Origin: Moorella sp. Hama-1
Lineage (GTDB): Bacteria; Bacillota; DSM-521; Neomoorellales; Neomoorellaceae
Direction of reading: 5' to 3'
Assembly: GCF_023734095.1 (NCBI RefSeq)
Contig: NZ_AP024620.1
Coordinates: 1,794,501-1,858,500, forward strand
DNA: 64,000 nucleotides
Both the position numbers and the translations under genes were made by a program. Shown in pieces: positions 17,813 to 28,300 of this stretch (position 1 is its first letter; each line of letters begins with the position of its first letter). Below the pieces are notes generated by a model that was not told the origin of the DNA, did no database searches, and worked only from the letters and a program-made list of their open reading frames with translations.

Positions 17813-18877
17813 TTAGATTCCAGGGTAAACCCATTTTCCCTGGAACGGCACACCAACCCAGCGTTCAAAGTATTCTTTCAGGACCTGTTCAGGATTTACA
17901 TCTTTAAATCGCTCCGGATAGAACCACCTGGCTAAGAAAAAGGCTCCGATATATGTCTTATCTCCGCCCAGGAGCTTGGTTTGGATAATATAAATGTTAC
18001 CTTTTTTACCTGCTTCCGTTTTGCTTAAAATTTCGTTTTCGCTCGCCTTCTTACTCAGCTTCTCCACAGAGGTATAATCGGCTACGGCATAACCTAACTC
18101 CTGGTCATCATACGTTCCGATAACGCTATAGCTCGGATTTTGCTTAAGTATCCATTCAGAACTTATCTCAGGGTAATCCTTCAATTCACCAGCTACATTT
18201 ATACCGCCTGCCATTACAATGCCCTGGTGCACACTCGTTCCCTGAGCAAAAGTTTTCCATTTACCCAGGTTATTGGCCCACATAGCAAACACCTTGACTT
18301 TTTGTTCTGAAGGCAGGCCCTTTAGCTTACTGGCTAGAACAGCCGTTTTTTCTGCTTTCCATTGGAGAAAACTTTCCGCTTCTTGACCCTTGCCAAACAT
18401 CCTGGCCAGAGATTTTAAATCGCTATCATATGTTTCTGGCTTAAACAAGTCCAGCCTTACTACTTTGATGCCCGCAGGCTCTAGTTTTTGGGTCAACTCT
18501 TCCCCGGGGGTCTTACTATAGGTAATAACCACCTGGGGCTTCAACTCTACAATCTTCTCGTAACTGGGCGCGTTCCACTTCCCGACGACAATTTTATCTT
18601 GCATTTTAAGATAAGGGTTTTTCTGAACCGTGTCACCGATGCCGATTATCGTGTCCTGCGTTTTTAAGATGCGCATGGCTTCGGCAGCGTCGGAGTTCAG
18701 CACCACTACCCTGTTTAAAGGTTGCGGCACCGCAATATTACGTCCTGTCGAATCGGTAATGACGACTTCGTTAACAGCCCGGGTTCCTGGCTTTGACTGA
18801 TTACACCCGGACAAAAGTACTATGCTAATTAACAGAGCGACTATGATGGCAACTAATGATGTTTTTAACTTATTCAC
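17813..18877 (-). CDS. Substrate-binding lipoprotein (BtuF/FepB type), system 1
   Basis: A 354-residue exported lipoprotein. An N-terminal hydrophobic signal ends in the lipobox LLSGC, followed by a periplasmic-binding-protein type III fold (VVVLNSDAAEAMRIL, GKWNAPSYEKIVELKPQVVIT). Such proteins deliver corrinoids, haem or iron chelates to FecCD permeases. It lies between its permease and its ATPase genes. The fold family is clear; the ligand is not. Confidence 0.85.
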   Translation of the reverse strand: MNKLKTSLVAIIVALLISIVLLSGCNQSKPGTRAVNEVVITDSTGRNIAVPQPLNRVVVLNSDAAEAMRILKTQDTIIGIGDTVQKNPYLKMQDKIVVGKWNAPSYEKIVELKPQVVITYSKTPGEELTQKLEPAGIKVVRLDLFKPETYDSDLKSLARMFGKGQEAESFLQWKAEKTAVLASKLKGLPSEQKVKVFAMWANNLGKWKTFAQGTSVHQGIVMAGGINVAGELKDYPEISSEWILKQNPSYSVIGTYDDQELGYAVADYTSVEKLSKKASENEILSKTEAGKKGNIYIIQTKLLGGDKTYIGAFFLARWFYPERFKDVNPEQVLKEYFERWVGVPFQGKWVYPGI

Positions 18878-18904
18878 TGTCCTTATACCCCCAGATACAA
18901 ATTT

Positions 18905-20029
18905 TTAAGACCACCACTGTTTTTTCTTTTTAATTAGCAGGTAAATAAAGAACGGCGCGCCGATAAGGGAAGTAACAATCCCCACGGGGATCTCAGTCGG
19001 GGCCATAACACTCCGGGCCAGGGTATCGGCCAGCAAGAGGATTATCCCCCCCGTAAGACAGGAACAGGGGATCAGGAACCGGTGATCATTACCAATAACA
19101 AGGCGACAAATATGGGGGCATACCAGGCCCACGAAACCTATAATCCCGGTAAAAGCGATGGTAGCCGAGGCGGCAAGGGTGGCCAGCATCAGGAGGACCA
19201 ATCGCAGCCGGTTGACATTCACACCCAGGCTGGTGGCCACGTCTTCCCCTGCCACCAGGGCGTTAAGTTCCCAGGAGTAACGCAGGAAGAAGGCCGTACT
19301 GACGAGCACCAGGGGCACAAGCAGGACTACCGTGCTCCAACTGGCGCCCCACAGGCCGCCCATCAGCCAGACCACCAGTTCCTTTAAGGCTTCATTTTGC
19401 GAAACGTACTTTAGAGCTGATACGCCGGCCGAAAAGAGATAACCGATAGCCACGCCGCCCAGGAGCAAGGTTTCCGGGACGGTCCCTTTTAACCGGGCAA
19501 TGGCATAGACGCAAAGCATGGTCAGGCAACCGAAGAAGAAGGCGTTGGTGATGATCAGGTACCGGCCAACGATATTAAACGCCGTTCCCAGGATACCCGT
19601 CCCCAGGACAATAGCCATGGCTGCACCAAAAGCGGCGCCGCTGGAAAGTCCCAGGGTGTAAGGGCAGACCAGGGGATTGCGCAAGATACCCTGCATAACC
19701 ACACCAGCACCGGCCAGGCTGATCCCGGTCAGAACCGCCAGGCAAATCCGGGGCAACCGCAACTGCCATACCACCGTTGCAGCCAGGTCGTTGACCGGAG
19801 CCAGAGGCAGGCCGGGGATAATCTTTGTCAGGATAACCCGCCAGACATCCCCTACGCTTATCGCCGCCGCCCCCGTGACTGCAGCAACCATCCCCGTTAC
19901 CACAAGGAAGAGGACCAACCCCACCAGCAAGGCTACCTTGCGGGCCGTGTGGTGCGAGTATATTGACTGGATTTCATCATTGTCAGTGATACCAGCCGCC
20001 AGTCTGGTTGCGGATAAACTCATGTCCAC
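18905..20029 (-). CDS. FecCD-family ABC importer permease, system 1
   Basis: A 374-residue polytopic membrane protein with the FecCD pattern: LRLPRICLAVLTGISLAGAG, GILRNPLVCPYTLGLSSGAA, and the late FTGIIGFVGLVCPHICRL coupling region. About nine to ten hydrophobic segments are visible. The start is GTG 20029 with AGGAG four bases upstream; the ATG at 20023 is an alternative. It follows cobN1 after a 167-base spacer containing a large inverted repeat. Confidence 0.9.
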   Translation of the reverse strand: MDMSLSATRLAAGITDNDEIQSIYSHHTARKVALLVGLVLFLVVTGMVAAVTGAAAISVGDVWRVILTKIIPGLPLAPVNDLAATVVWQLRLPRICLAVLTGISLAGAGVVMQGILRNPLVCPYTLGLSSGAAFGAAMAIVLGTGILGTAFNIVGRYLIITNAFFFGCLTMLCVYAIARLKGTVPETLLLGGVAIGYLFSAGVSALKYVSQNEALKELVVWLMGGLWGASWSTVVLLVPLVLVSTAFFLRYSWELNALVAGEDVATSLGVNVNRLRLVLLMLATLAASATIAFTGIIGFVGLVCPHICRLVIGNDHRFLIPCSCLTGGIILLLADTLARSVMAPTEIPVGIVTSLIGAPFFIYLLIKKKKQWWS

Positions 20030-20077
20030 GCAGCTCCTAACCTGGATATAAATGCCCCGGTGTTCATATCTCTACCC

Positions 20078-20146
20078 TGAAAATAACTTTGCTCCAGGCT
20101 GGCATTGTTTTGCTCGCTCCAAAGAAATGCCAGGCCGTTATTTTCA
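20078..20146. repeat. Intercistronic inverted repeat between cobN1 and its importer
   Basis: The outer arms TGAAAATAAC (20078-20087) and GTTATTTTCA (20137-20146) are perfect complements, and the inner arms GGCTGGCATT and AATGCCAGGCC continue the pairing. The RNA would fold into a long stem without a downstream T-run, so it is more likely a processing or stability element, or a degenerate mobile repeat, than a terminator. Confidence 0.6.
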
Positions 20147-20196
20147 TCCTTCTGATGGTGCCGCGTTAGCGGCATGTGGGTCTTGTATGTTAGATC

Positions 20197-23100
20197 TTAA
20201 CCCTCCAGCTTGGCCTTAATCTCCCGCATCCTGGCACCCCAGTCGGCCACCTCTGCGGAAGTCAGGATATCAACGGCGCCCCCCTGGAAGTCGCCCCTGA
20301 CGTCGCCCATGCGTTCTTCCAGCCAGCCCTCGACCTCCAGGTAGTGCTCTTTTAAACCGGCCAGTACTTCCGGATCCGCGTTCCAGAGGCCGCGCTGGCG
20401 GGCCTCCAGGAGGCGGCGGGCAATTTCTTCCATGGCCCAGGGATTGTGCTCCTCGAAAAACTTGCGGTTTTCCTCGTCGAGTACAAAAGTCCTGGTAATA
20501 TCATCAAAGATCCAGTCATCTACTTTTCGGGTGGAGGCCTCCCAACCGTATACGCGCCCGATCCGCTTCGAGATGTCGCCGGCCCCCTTGTACCCGTGCC
20601 GTTTTTGCCCCTCGATCCACCTGGGGTTAAGCAGCTTGGTCCTGACTACCCGCCGGATTTCGTCGGCCAGGGTTCTTACCTCCACATGCTCCGGTTCCCT
20701 GGTATCGCCGTAGTAAGTACGTACCTCCTTGCCCGAGGCTACCCGCGCTGCTGCAGTCAAGCCGCCATGGGTGCCGAAGTAACAGCAGCAGCCAAAAAGG
20801 TCATACTCATCGCTGACCACTTTGTTGTAAGTAACATCTACTGTTTTCAGGTTTAACTGCAGTTGCTTGAAGGCTTCCTTACCATATATCCCTTTGCCGT
20901 AGGCGTAGCCATTCCAGTAAACGAAGACGTCGGCCAGGTCTTTTTCTTCCTGCCAGGCCGAAGCGTAAACGGCCAGGTTGACCCCCGCCTGGTAGGTTCC
21001 AGGTTTAGAAGCAAAGATCCTGAAAGTCGCATCGCGCCATGCTCCAGCATCAGAATGGTTATCCAGTTGCGCCAGGGTATGTTTGCGGATGAAGTTCATT
21101 TCCACCGGCTCGTCCAGGGCTGCCACTGTTTGGATGGCCTCGTCTAAAAGTTCGATGCAGTTGGGGAAATTATCCCGCGTAATTCCTGAAACGCGTACCG
21201 TGAGGTCGATACGCGGGCGTTTGAGGTCTTCCAGCGGGATAACCTCGATACCCCCGACGCGGCCGTTGGGGAGCCATCTGGGGCGGCAGCCTAACAGGTA
21301 AAGCATCTGCCCCAGGCCCTCGCCGTCGGCCCACATGATGTCGTTACACATCCAGTAAATGGCGATATTCTCCGGGTAGCGCCCCTCTTCAGTGAGGTGT
21401 TTCTCCAGCACCTTTTCTGCCAGGCGTTTCCCTACTTCCCAGGCCGCCCTGGTCGGGACACGGTGGGGGTCCAGGGAGTAGAAATTACGCCCGGTTGGTA
21501 ACACGTCATCCCGGCCGCGGGTGATGAGCCCGGACGGTCCGGCGGGGATATAGCGGCCGCTAAAACCGTCCAGGAGCGCTGCAATTTCGCACGAAGCTTC
21601 CACGCGTTTATTGAGGTCCAGCACCCGGGGCAAGAGACTGTTCAGTTCCTCAAGATGTTCCGGAGCCAGCAGAGCCTCACCAAGGGCTGCCGCCGCATCG
21701 TCCGCCGTAACAGCCCGCCCCTGGAGGAAGATGCTGATAAAGGCTTTTGAAACCGCGTCAACCTGCTCCAGGAGCGCCCCGTAGGACTTGCCGTGTTTAA
21801 TGGATACCCTTTCCTGATTAGCAAGGAGTTCGGCCAGTTCAAGGCCCATCAGTCTGGCCACCGTCCGCCGGAGCGAAATGTCCTCCCCCGCGTCATGCCG
21901 CAGGATGGCGTGTAGGAACTCTACCCGGCGCTCGCCTTCCGGGATCGCGCCAAAGATGTGCTGGCCGTCTTGAATTTGGGTATTGCGGATGACGGAAAGC
22001 ACGGCATGCGCCTTTTCAATGATGAAGTCAAAGTTTTCGTGCCCTCCCTCAAGGGGGACCTGCTTATCCAGGTTGGTCTTTTTTATCTGCTCTATAATGA
22101 GGTGTTGTAAGGTATGCGCCCTGGCGGGGTCGGCAATCCTGGCCTTGTCGTATTCCTCCAGGTAGCGGTCCAGTTCGGCCAGCTCGTCGTAGAGTCCGCC
22201 CTGGGTGAGAACTGTCTGCATGTGGTCCACCAGCGCGGCGTAGCTGCGCCGCTTGGCGATAGTTCCTTCCGGTGGGTTATCGGCGTTGTAGATATACAGG
22301 TGAGGAAGAGTGCCAATGGCCAGGTCGGGATAACATTCCCCGGAGAGGCCCACGCCCTTGCCGGGCAAGAATTCCAGGTTCCCGTGGGTACCCACGTGCA
22401 CAATCACGTCCGCACCGAATTCCCGCTCCAGCCAGCGGTAAGTGGCCAGATACTGGTGTGGGGGCGGGACGTCCGGGTCGTGCAGGATCTTGCAAACCTG
22501 CCCGTCACAACGTGCCCCGGCGCAGCCGCGCTTGGGCTGGACGCAGACCACCGCATTGCCGGATTGCACACCGGTAATGACGATCTGGCCCTGGTAAACC
22601 ATGGCTGCCGGGATACCGTTTTTGGCTTCCCCCGGTGGGTTACCCCAGGCCTCGGTCAGCCTCTCCTTAACGCGGGAAGAAAGGGTATCGAACCATTGCC
22701 GGTACTCTTCCACCGGCATCAGCTTCAACGCCCCGCCTTTAGAAACAATTTCGTCGGCAGTAGTCCAGCGGAACTCCGAGATGGCCTTGCGCTCCATTAT
22801 GGTGTCAATAAGCTCTTTACCGCTGGCTGGAAACTCGACAGCATAACCTGCCTCGTGCATCTGTTTTAATATACGAGCAACGCTTGCCAGGGTGTCCAGG
22901 TGCGCCCCGCTGCCTACCGTGGCTTCTACAGAAGCGCAAGGGTTGTTGTGCAGGATGAAGGCCACGCGCCGCTCGGCCACCGGCTTTTGCTGCAGACGCA
23001 CCCACTGTGCCACTCGGTCAGCGATGCGCTCAACGCGTTCCGGTACAGGCTGCCTGACCTCTAGTTCCCCCTCCCTGCGGGAGGCGCCTAAAAAGACCGG

Positions 23101-24051
23101 CTCAATAACCCCTTCGAACTCCGGCAAAGCAACCGACCAGGCGATGTCCTGCCCCAGCCCCTGCGGGTCGGCCGCCCACTCCTCTACCGTCTTGTAGAAG
23201 GAAACGGCGGGCTGGAAGACCGGTACACCGAGTTGTTTCAACAGCTCGACGCCGGAGGCGGCTCCTCCCTCCCGGAGAAAGTCGTCCGTTTGCGCCAGGG
23301 CCGTCAGGAAGAAAGAAAGAAGCTTCACCATGGCCGCGATCCGCGGCCGCACGTCCGGACCAAGGAAAAACTCCTGGACTACTTCCCCTGAACCCTTAGT
23401 GCCCATCCCCTCGTCCTTAAGGGAGTAACAGAAGGCCGGGATGACGCCGAGCTCCCTGGCCTCCAGCGCCCGGATGAGGGCGTCCTCTACAGCCAGGGTC
23501 TTATTCACCCACTGGTTGCGGGCGAAAAGAAGCCCGATCAGCGGAACCTCGCGCCTGTACCAATTAAGATAATCTTCTACCCTGGTGAAGTGGGCAGGGG
23601 CGTCCGGATGGTAAATCCCTTCCCAGGGGTAAACCTCGGGTTCTTCCACTGCAAAGGGCGCGCCAAGGGCAACCGCCGCCACGTAGCGGAGCATGCGGGC
23701 AAAGTTCTCCTCCCCGCCCTGCACTATGTAGGAGTAGCTCCTGGCCACTACCTCCACCGGTACGGTAGAAAGGGTCCATAGGGCCGGGTCGTGGGCCACG
23801 CAGACCACCGGCCGGTAAAGCCCGCGCACAGCCCCTTCCATCTCATCCCAAATCGTCTCACCCGTAGAACGGTATAAAAAGACGAGGTCGGCATTTGCCA
23901 GATCCGCCCGGGCGCTGTCCAGGTCTTCCTTGCCTTCCTGTAAATTGCGGGCGGAATATACCTTAACCGCAAGATGTCCTGCTACCTTTGCCGCTGCTTT
24001 GCGCAGCGTTGTCGCGTGACTGTGCCACACTATAGCGGTGATCCTGTACAT
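20197..24051 (-). CDS. cobN: CobN/BchH-type chelatase large subunit 1, with Cys-containing insertion
   Basis: A 1284-residue CobN/magnesium-chelatase H homologue, the tetrapyrrole-binding subunit where metal is inserted. The core motif [17 protein letters not shown] is near residue 550, followed by [19 protein letters not shown]. Unlike ordinary CobN it carries a three-cysteine segment ([12 protein letters not shown]) near residue 510, just before the [11 protein letters not shown] motif. The ATG at 24051 ([12 protein letters not shown]) has GGGGGG upstream and is preferred over a TTG 57 bases further upstream without a ribosome site. It shares ChlI/ChlD with cobN2 and sits next to importer system 1. 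Cobalt, nickel or magnesium chemistry cannot be told apart by eye. Confidence 0.85.
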   Translation of the reverse strand: [1284 protein letters not shown]

Positions 24052-24217
24052 AATCTCGCCCCCCGCCAATAAATTGCCATCTGGCAAAAGAAAAAACCAT
24101 AGAAGCAACTCCGCGCTGGCGCAGAACCTCCATGGTTCTCATTAAACCTTATAACATAATAACCAAACCCCTGGCTTCATGCCAGGCATTATATGATAAA
24201 ACTATACGCCATAACAT

Positions 24218-25297
24218 TTAAAATTCCTCCTCCTGCACCCATAACATGAATATTTTTCTCAACTCGCAGTCCCCCGGAAAAGCTACATCCACCCGCCCGC
24301 TATAAGCATAGGCACGGGCTAGACATCCCCCGCCGCAGAGGAGCCTCTCCGGGCAGTCCCGGCAGCCCTGCATCTCCTCAACATTGCGCCTCCACCACGC
24401 TCTCCTCACCATGGCCTCCTGGTGAGAAAAATCAGGGTCCAGGATGGAACCCAGATAAAAATCCGGCAACCCGCCCAGGGAAGCACAGGGGTAAACAGAG
24501 CCGTCGGGTAGCACCGCCAGGGACTGGCCGGTGGTGGCGTAACAGTAATACCGCCGTTCCCCGCTCTGGGTCAACAGGTATTTCAGCCTCTCTACCTCCC
24601 GGAATCTGATCAGCGGCCCACCCTGGCGGGCTATTGCCCGCGCCCGTTCCAGGGCCGCCCTGACCTGACGGCGGAGCAAGTCCGGATCCGGACCTGTGCA
24701 CTCACCTTCCGCACCCCTGCCCAGGGGGCGTAACAAGTCCAGGGACAGGCCGTGAACGCTGCCTAAATAAGCAGCCAGCTCAACCAGCCTGGGAAGCTGT
24801 TCTGTACTCGCGGCCGTTAAAACTACCGTCAGGCCTGCTTTGACCCGCTCTGCCGCCAGGTTCTGTAATCCCTGGATAGTCGCCAGGGTCGATCCCTTGC
24901 CGTCAGGAAAAGGACGCAAGGCATCATTAACTTCCGGCATACCGTCAAGGCTTACACCCAGGGCCAGGCCCAGTTTTTTTATCTCCCGGACCATAGCTGG
25001 CGTAAGCAAAGTGCCGTTGGTTTGCAGCTGGAAGGCCGCAGCCAGGTTACGTTCCTGCACATAGGCGACTACTTTTTTGATCAGGGGCAGGTTTAAGAGC
25101 GGTTCACCGCCGGAGAACTGGATTTTAAAATGGCCGCTGCGGGCGGCTACATAGTCCACCGCCCGCCGGGCCACCTCCCAGGGCATATCTCTCTTGCTTT
25201 CGCCCCCGCGGGCATAACAGTAACGGCAATAAAGGTTACAGGCATCAGTTACGCGTAAAACAAGCAATTTAAGAGAATTTTCTCCATGTGCCGTCAT
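24218..25297 (-). CDS. Radical SAM/SPASM protein of the anSME/PqqE-like class
   Basis: A 359-residue protein between the two cobN genes. The radical SAM motif is CNLYCRYC near residues 20-27, GGEPLL follows, and the C-terminal SPASM domain shows YPCASLGG, then CRDCPERLLCGGGC and a final C, enough for two auxiliary [4Fe-4S] clusters. Relatives mature sulfatases and peptides; other SPASM enzymes (AhbC/AhbD, NirJ) act on haem side chains. Its place inside a chelatase operon makes a tetrapyrrole or corrinoid substrate plausible, but this is inference. It lies 13 bases after cobN2. Confidence 0.85.
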   Translation of the reverse strand: MTAHGENSLKLLVLRVTDACNLYCRYCYARGGESKRDMPWEVARRAVDYVAARSGHFKIQFSGGEPLLNLPLIKKVVAYVQERNLAAAFQLQTNGTLLTPAMVREIKKLGLALGVSLDGMPEVNDALRPFPDGKGSTLATIQGLQNLAAERVKAGLTVVLTAASTEQLPRLVELAAYLGSVHGLSLDLLRPLGRGAEGECTGPDPDLLRRQVRAALERARAIARQGGPLIRFREVERLKYLLTQSGERRYYCYATTGQSLAVLPDGSVYPCASLGGLPDFYLGSILDPDFSHQEAMVRRAWWRRNVEEMQGCRDCPERLLCGGGCLARAYAYSGRVDVAFPGDCELRKIFMLWVQEEEF

Positions 25298-25310
25298 GTT
25301 AAGACAACCT

Positions 25311-28300
25311 TCACTCCGTCCGGGCTTCTAATTCCCCTTCTATATCCAGGTACAATTCCTTTAAGGCGGCAGCAGTTTCCGGCCGGGCCTGCCACATTCC
25401 CCTTTCGATGGCTTCTAAAAGCTGGGCCGTGATCGTCTGCAATGCCCAGGGGTTGACCTCCTTAAACCATTCCTGCATCCCCGGATCCAGGGCATACTTT
25501 TGCGCCAGGGCTTCATAGAGCCAGTCTTCCAGCACTTCCGCCGTAGCGTCCCAGCCAAAGGAATGTTCCACAAGGGCGGCCAGGTCACCAGCACCCTTAT
25601 ACCCGTGGCGCTTCATGCTTTCAATCCACCTGGGGTTAAGCACCCGCGCCCGGAAGATATGCCGGGTCTCCTCCTCCAGGGTACGTACCCGTACCCGCCT
25701 GGGGTCGCTGCTGTCGCCGCTGAAGGAGAGGGGTAGTTCTCCTTTGATGGCCTTAACTGCCGCCACCATGCCGCCATGGTAGGAGTAAAAGTCATCACTG
25801 TCAAACATGTCTGCTTCCCGGCTGTCCTCGTTCTTTACCGTTGCGGCCACCGTAGCGAGGCGGCGCCGGAAGGTATCCTGTGCCTCCCTGCCATAAGTAC
25901 GACGGCTGTAGGCATAGCCGCCCCAGGTAACGTAGACTTCCCCCAGGTCCTTAGCATCCTGCCAGTTCTTTGCCGTGATTAAATTGCTTACACCGGCGCC
26001 GTAGGTACCAGGCCGGTCGCTAAAAATACGCCACCTGGCTTCCTCCCGGGCTTGTACCTCCTCTACGCCAGCGGCTATCCGTGCAGCTACTTCGGCTTTT
26101 ACATGGGCCGCCACAAAATTCATTGTCTCCGGTTCGTCCAGCCCGGCTACCATTTCCACCGCCCGGTCAAGCAGGTGGATGACATTCAGGAAGGCATCGC
26201 GAAACATCCCGGAAGCCCGGATAGTTACATCAACCCGCGGCCGCCCCAGCTCCTCAAGGGGTAACACCGCCAGTCCTTTAACGCGCCCGCTTTTTTCTTC
26301 CCATACCGGTCGTACCCCCAGCAGATACAGGGCCTGGGCGATATCCTCGCCCCCGGTACGCATATTGCTGGTGGCCCAGATCACCATCCCGACGTTTTCC
26401 GGATAGTCCCCTTTTTCCTGCTGGTAGCGCTCAAGGAGAGCCCCTGTCAGTTTCTTGCCCACTTCCCAGGCCGCGCGGGTAGGTATGGCCTGGGGATCAA
26501 TAGAGTAAAAGTTGTGACCTGTAGGCAGGATATCGGCCATACCCCGGGTAGGCGCACCCGAAGGACCGGGTGGAATGAAACCCCCCGCCAGGGCCTTAAG
26601 CGAGTTTCCGATTTCTTCCACCGTAGCTTCCAGGGCCGCTACCAGGTTGCCGGTAATATATTTACCCAGCCTGATAATTTCTTCATCCCGGTACCCCAGG
26701 CTCTCTTCTAAGACTACGGGTATGACTTCCTCGCTGAAGCCAGAGGCCGCCAGGGCTTTGATAAACTCCCTGCTTAGTTGTTCGATTTCGTCCATGATTT
26801 CAGCGTTAGTACGCCCCTGCACCGGGTCGAAGAACCCCGGCTCAACCAGTAACTGGTCGTATTTGTATCCCATCACCAGAGCCAGTCGTTCCCGTAAGGC
26901 GGGGAGATCATTGTTGGGCAACCGGGTTAAAGCCAGGAGCATTTCTACCAGTGCTTCATCGCGAGGTGCCTGGCCCAGGATGTGGAGGCCGTCCCGGATG
27001 AGGGTATCCTTTACCTCATACAAGTAAGAATGCAGCCGTTCCAGAAAGCCTTCCCAGTCTTGCTCAGCCTCCTCTTTCTCCAGGCCCAAATCACGATCAA
27101 GCTGGCTGGCCGCTGCTTTTTCCCAGATCAACTCGCGTAAAGCCGGCAGCTTACTCTCGTCCAGGGTTTTTGCCATGTGGTACTCTTTGACCAGGACTTC
27201 TATCTCGGCCAGCTCGTCGTAAGTATCGGCCCTGGTCATAACCGGGGGCAGGTGGGCAATGATCCCGGCATGGGCCCGCCGCTTGGCCTGGGTACCTTCG
27301 CCGGGGTTGTTAATAATGTAAGGGTAAACGTGGGGCAGGTCATCGATAGCCAGGTCCGGGAAGCAGGCCGCCGACAGCCCCACCCCCTTGCCCGGCAGCC
27401 ACTCCAGGGAACCGTGCTTGCCGATATGGAAAACCATATCCGCCTGGAAAACGTCCCGCAGCCAGCGGTAATAGGCGAGATAGTGGTGGGTTGGCGCCAG
27501 ATCCGGGCTGTGGTAAATTGTGGCCGGATCCTCGAGAAAACCCCGGGGCGGCTGGATGCCGATAAAAACGTTCCCCAGCAAGAGGCCCGGGACGAGGAGC
27601 TGGCCCTGGTTATTAAATACTTCTCCCGGAGGCTCACCCCAATTGCCGGTTAAATGCTCCTGGGCCTGGGGAGGAAAGGCCTCAAACCAGGCCCGGTAGG
27701 TATCCTCGTCAACCCGAGCGGCCGCCCGGCGATCCAGCTCCCGCGGGTCGAGCCAGCCACGCTCGTTGGTCAGGCCGGACAGGATCTTCTCCATCAGAGC
27801 CGCCCCATCCGGCGACAAATCCTCTACCCGGTAGCCGGCGGCCTGCATGGCCACCAGCAGGCGGTGGACGCTGGCCGGGGTATCCAGGCCAAAGGCACAG
27901 CCGATGCGGTCATTGCGTGGCGGGTAGTTATGCAGGATAATGGCCACCCTTTTCTCCTGGTTGGGTTTGTGCCGTAGTCGGGCCCAGCGCAGGGCCAGGG
28001 AGGCAACCTTGCTTACCCGTTCAGGAATAGGTACATACTGGCTTAAAACAGCACCGGTCGAGGGATCCTCCTCGGTCTCTTCCCGGGTTGCAATAGGTAC
28101 GCTGATAAGATCCCCGTCAAATTCGGGTAAGGCTACACTCATAACTACATCCAGGGGGCCCAAACCCTGGAGGCTTTTTTGCCACTCGTCAAAGGGAGTC
28201 AGGGACACGATGGCTTTAATCAGGGGTACGCCCAGCCGCTGGTAAAGCCCTTTTTCTTCCACCCGGCTAAAGGTGGGCGTGGCCATGGTCTGGGAGAACA

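Noticed and set aside
24163-24190. Short hairpin CCTGGC-ATGAA-GCCAGG between the radical SAM and cobN1 genes, considered as a terminator splitting the operon
   Set aside because: Only six base pairs and no T-run; too weak to claim an end of transcription.
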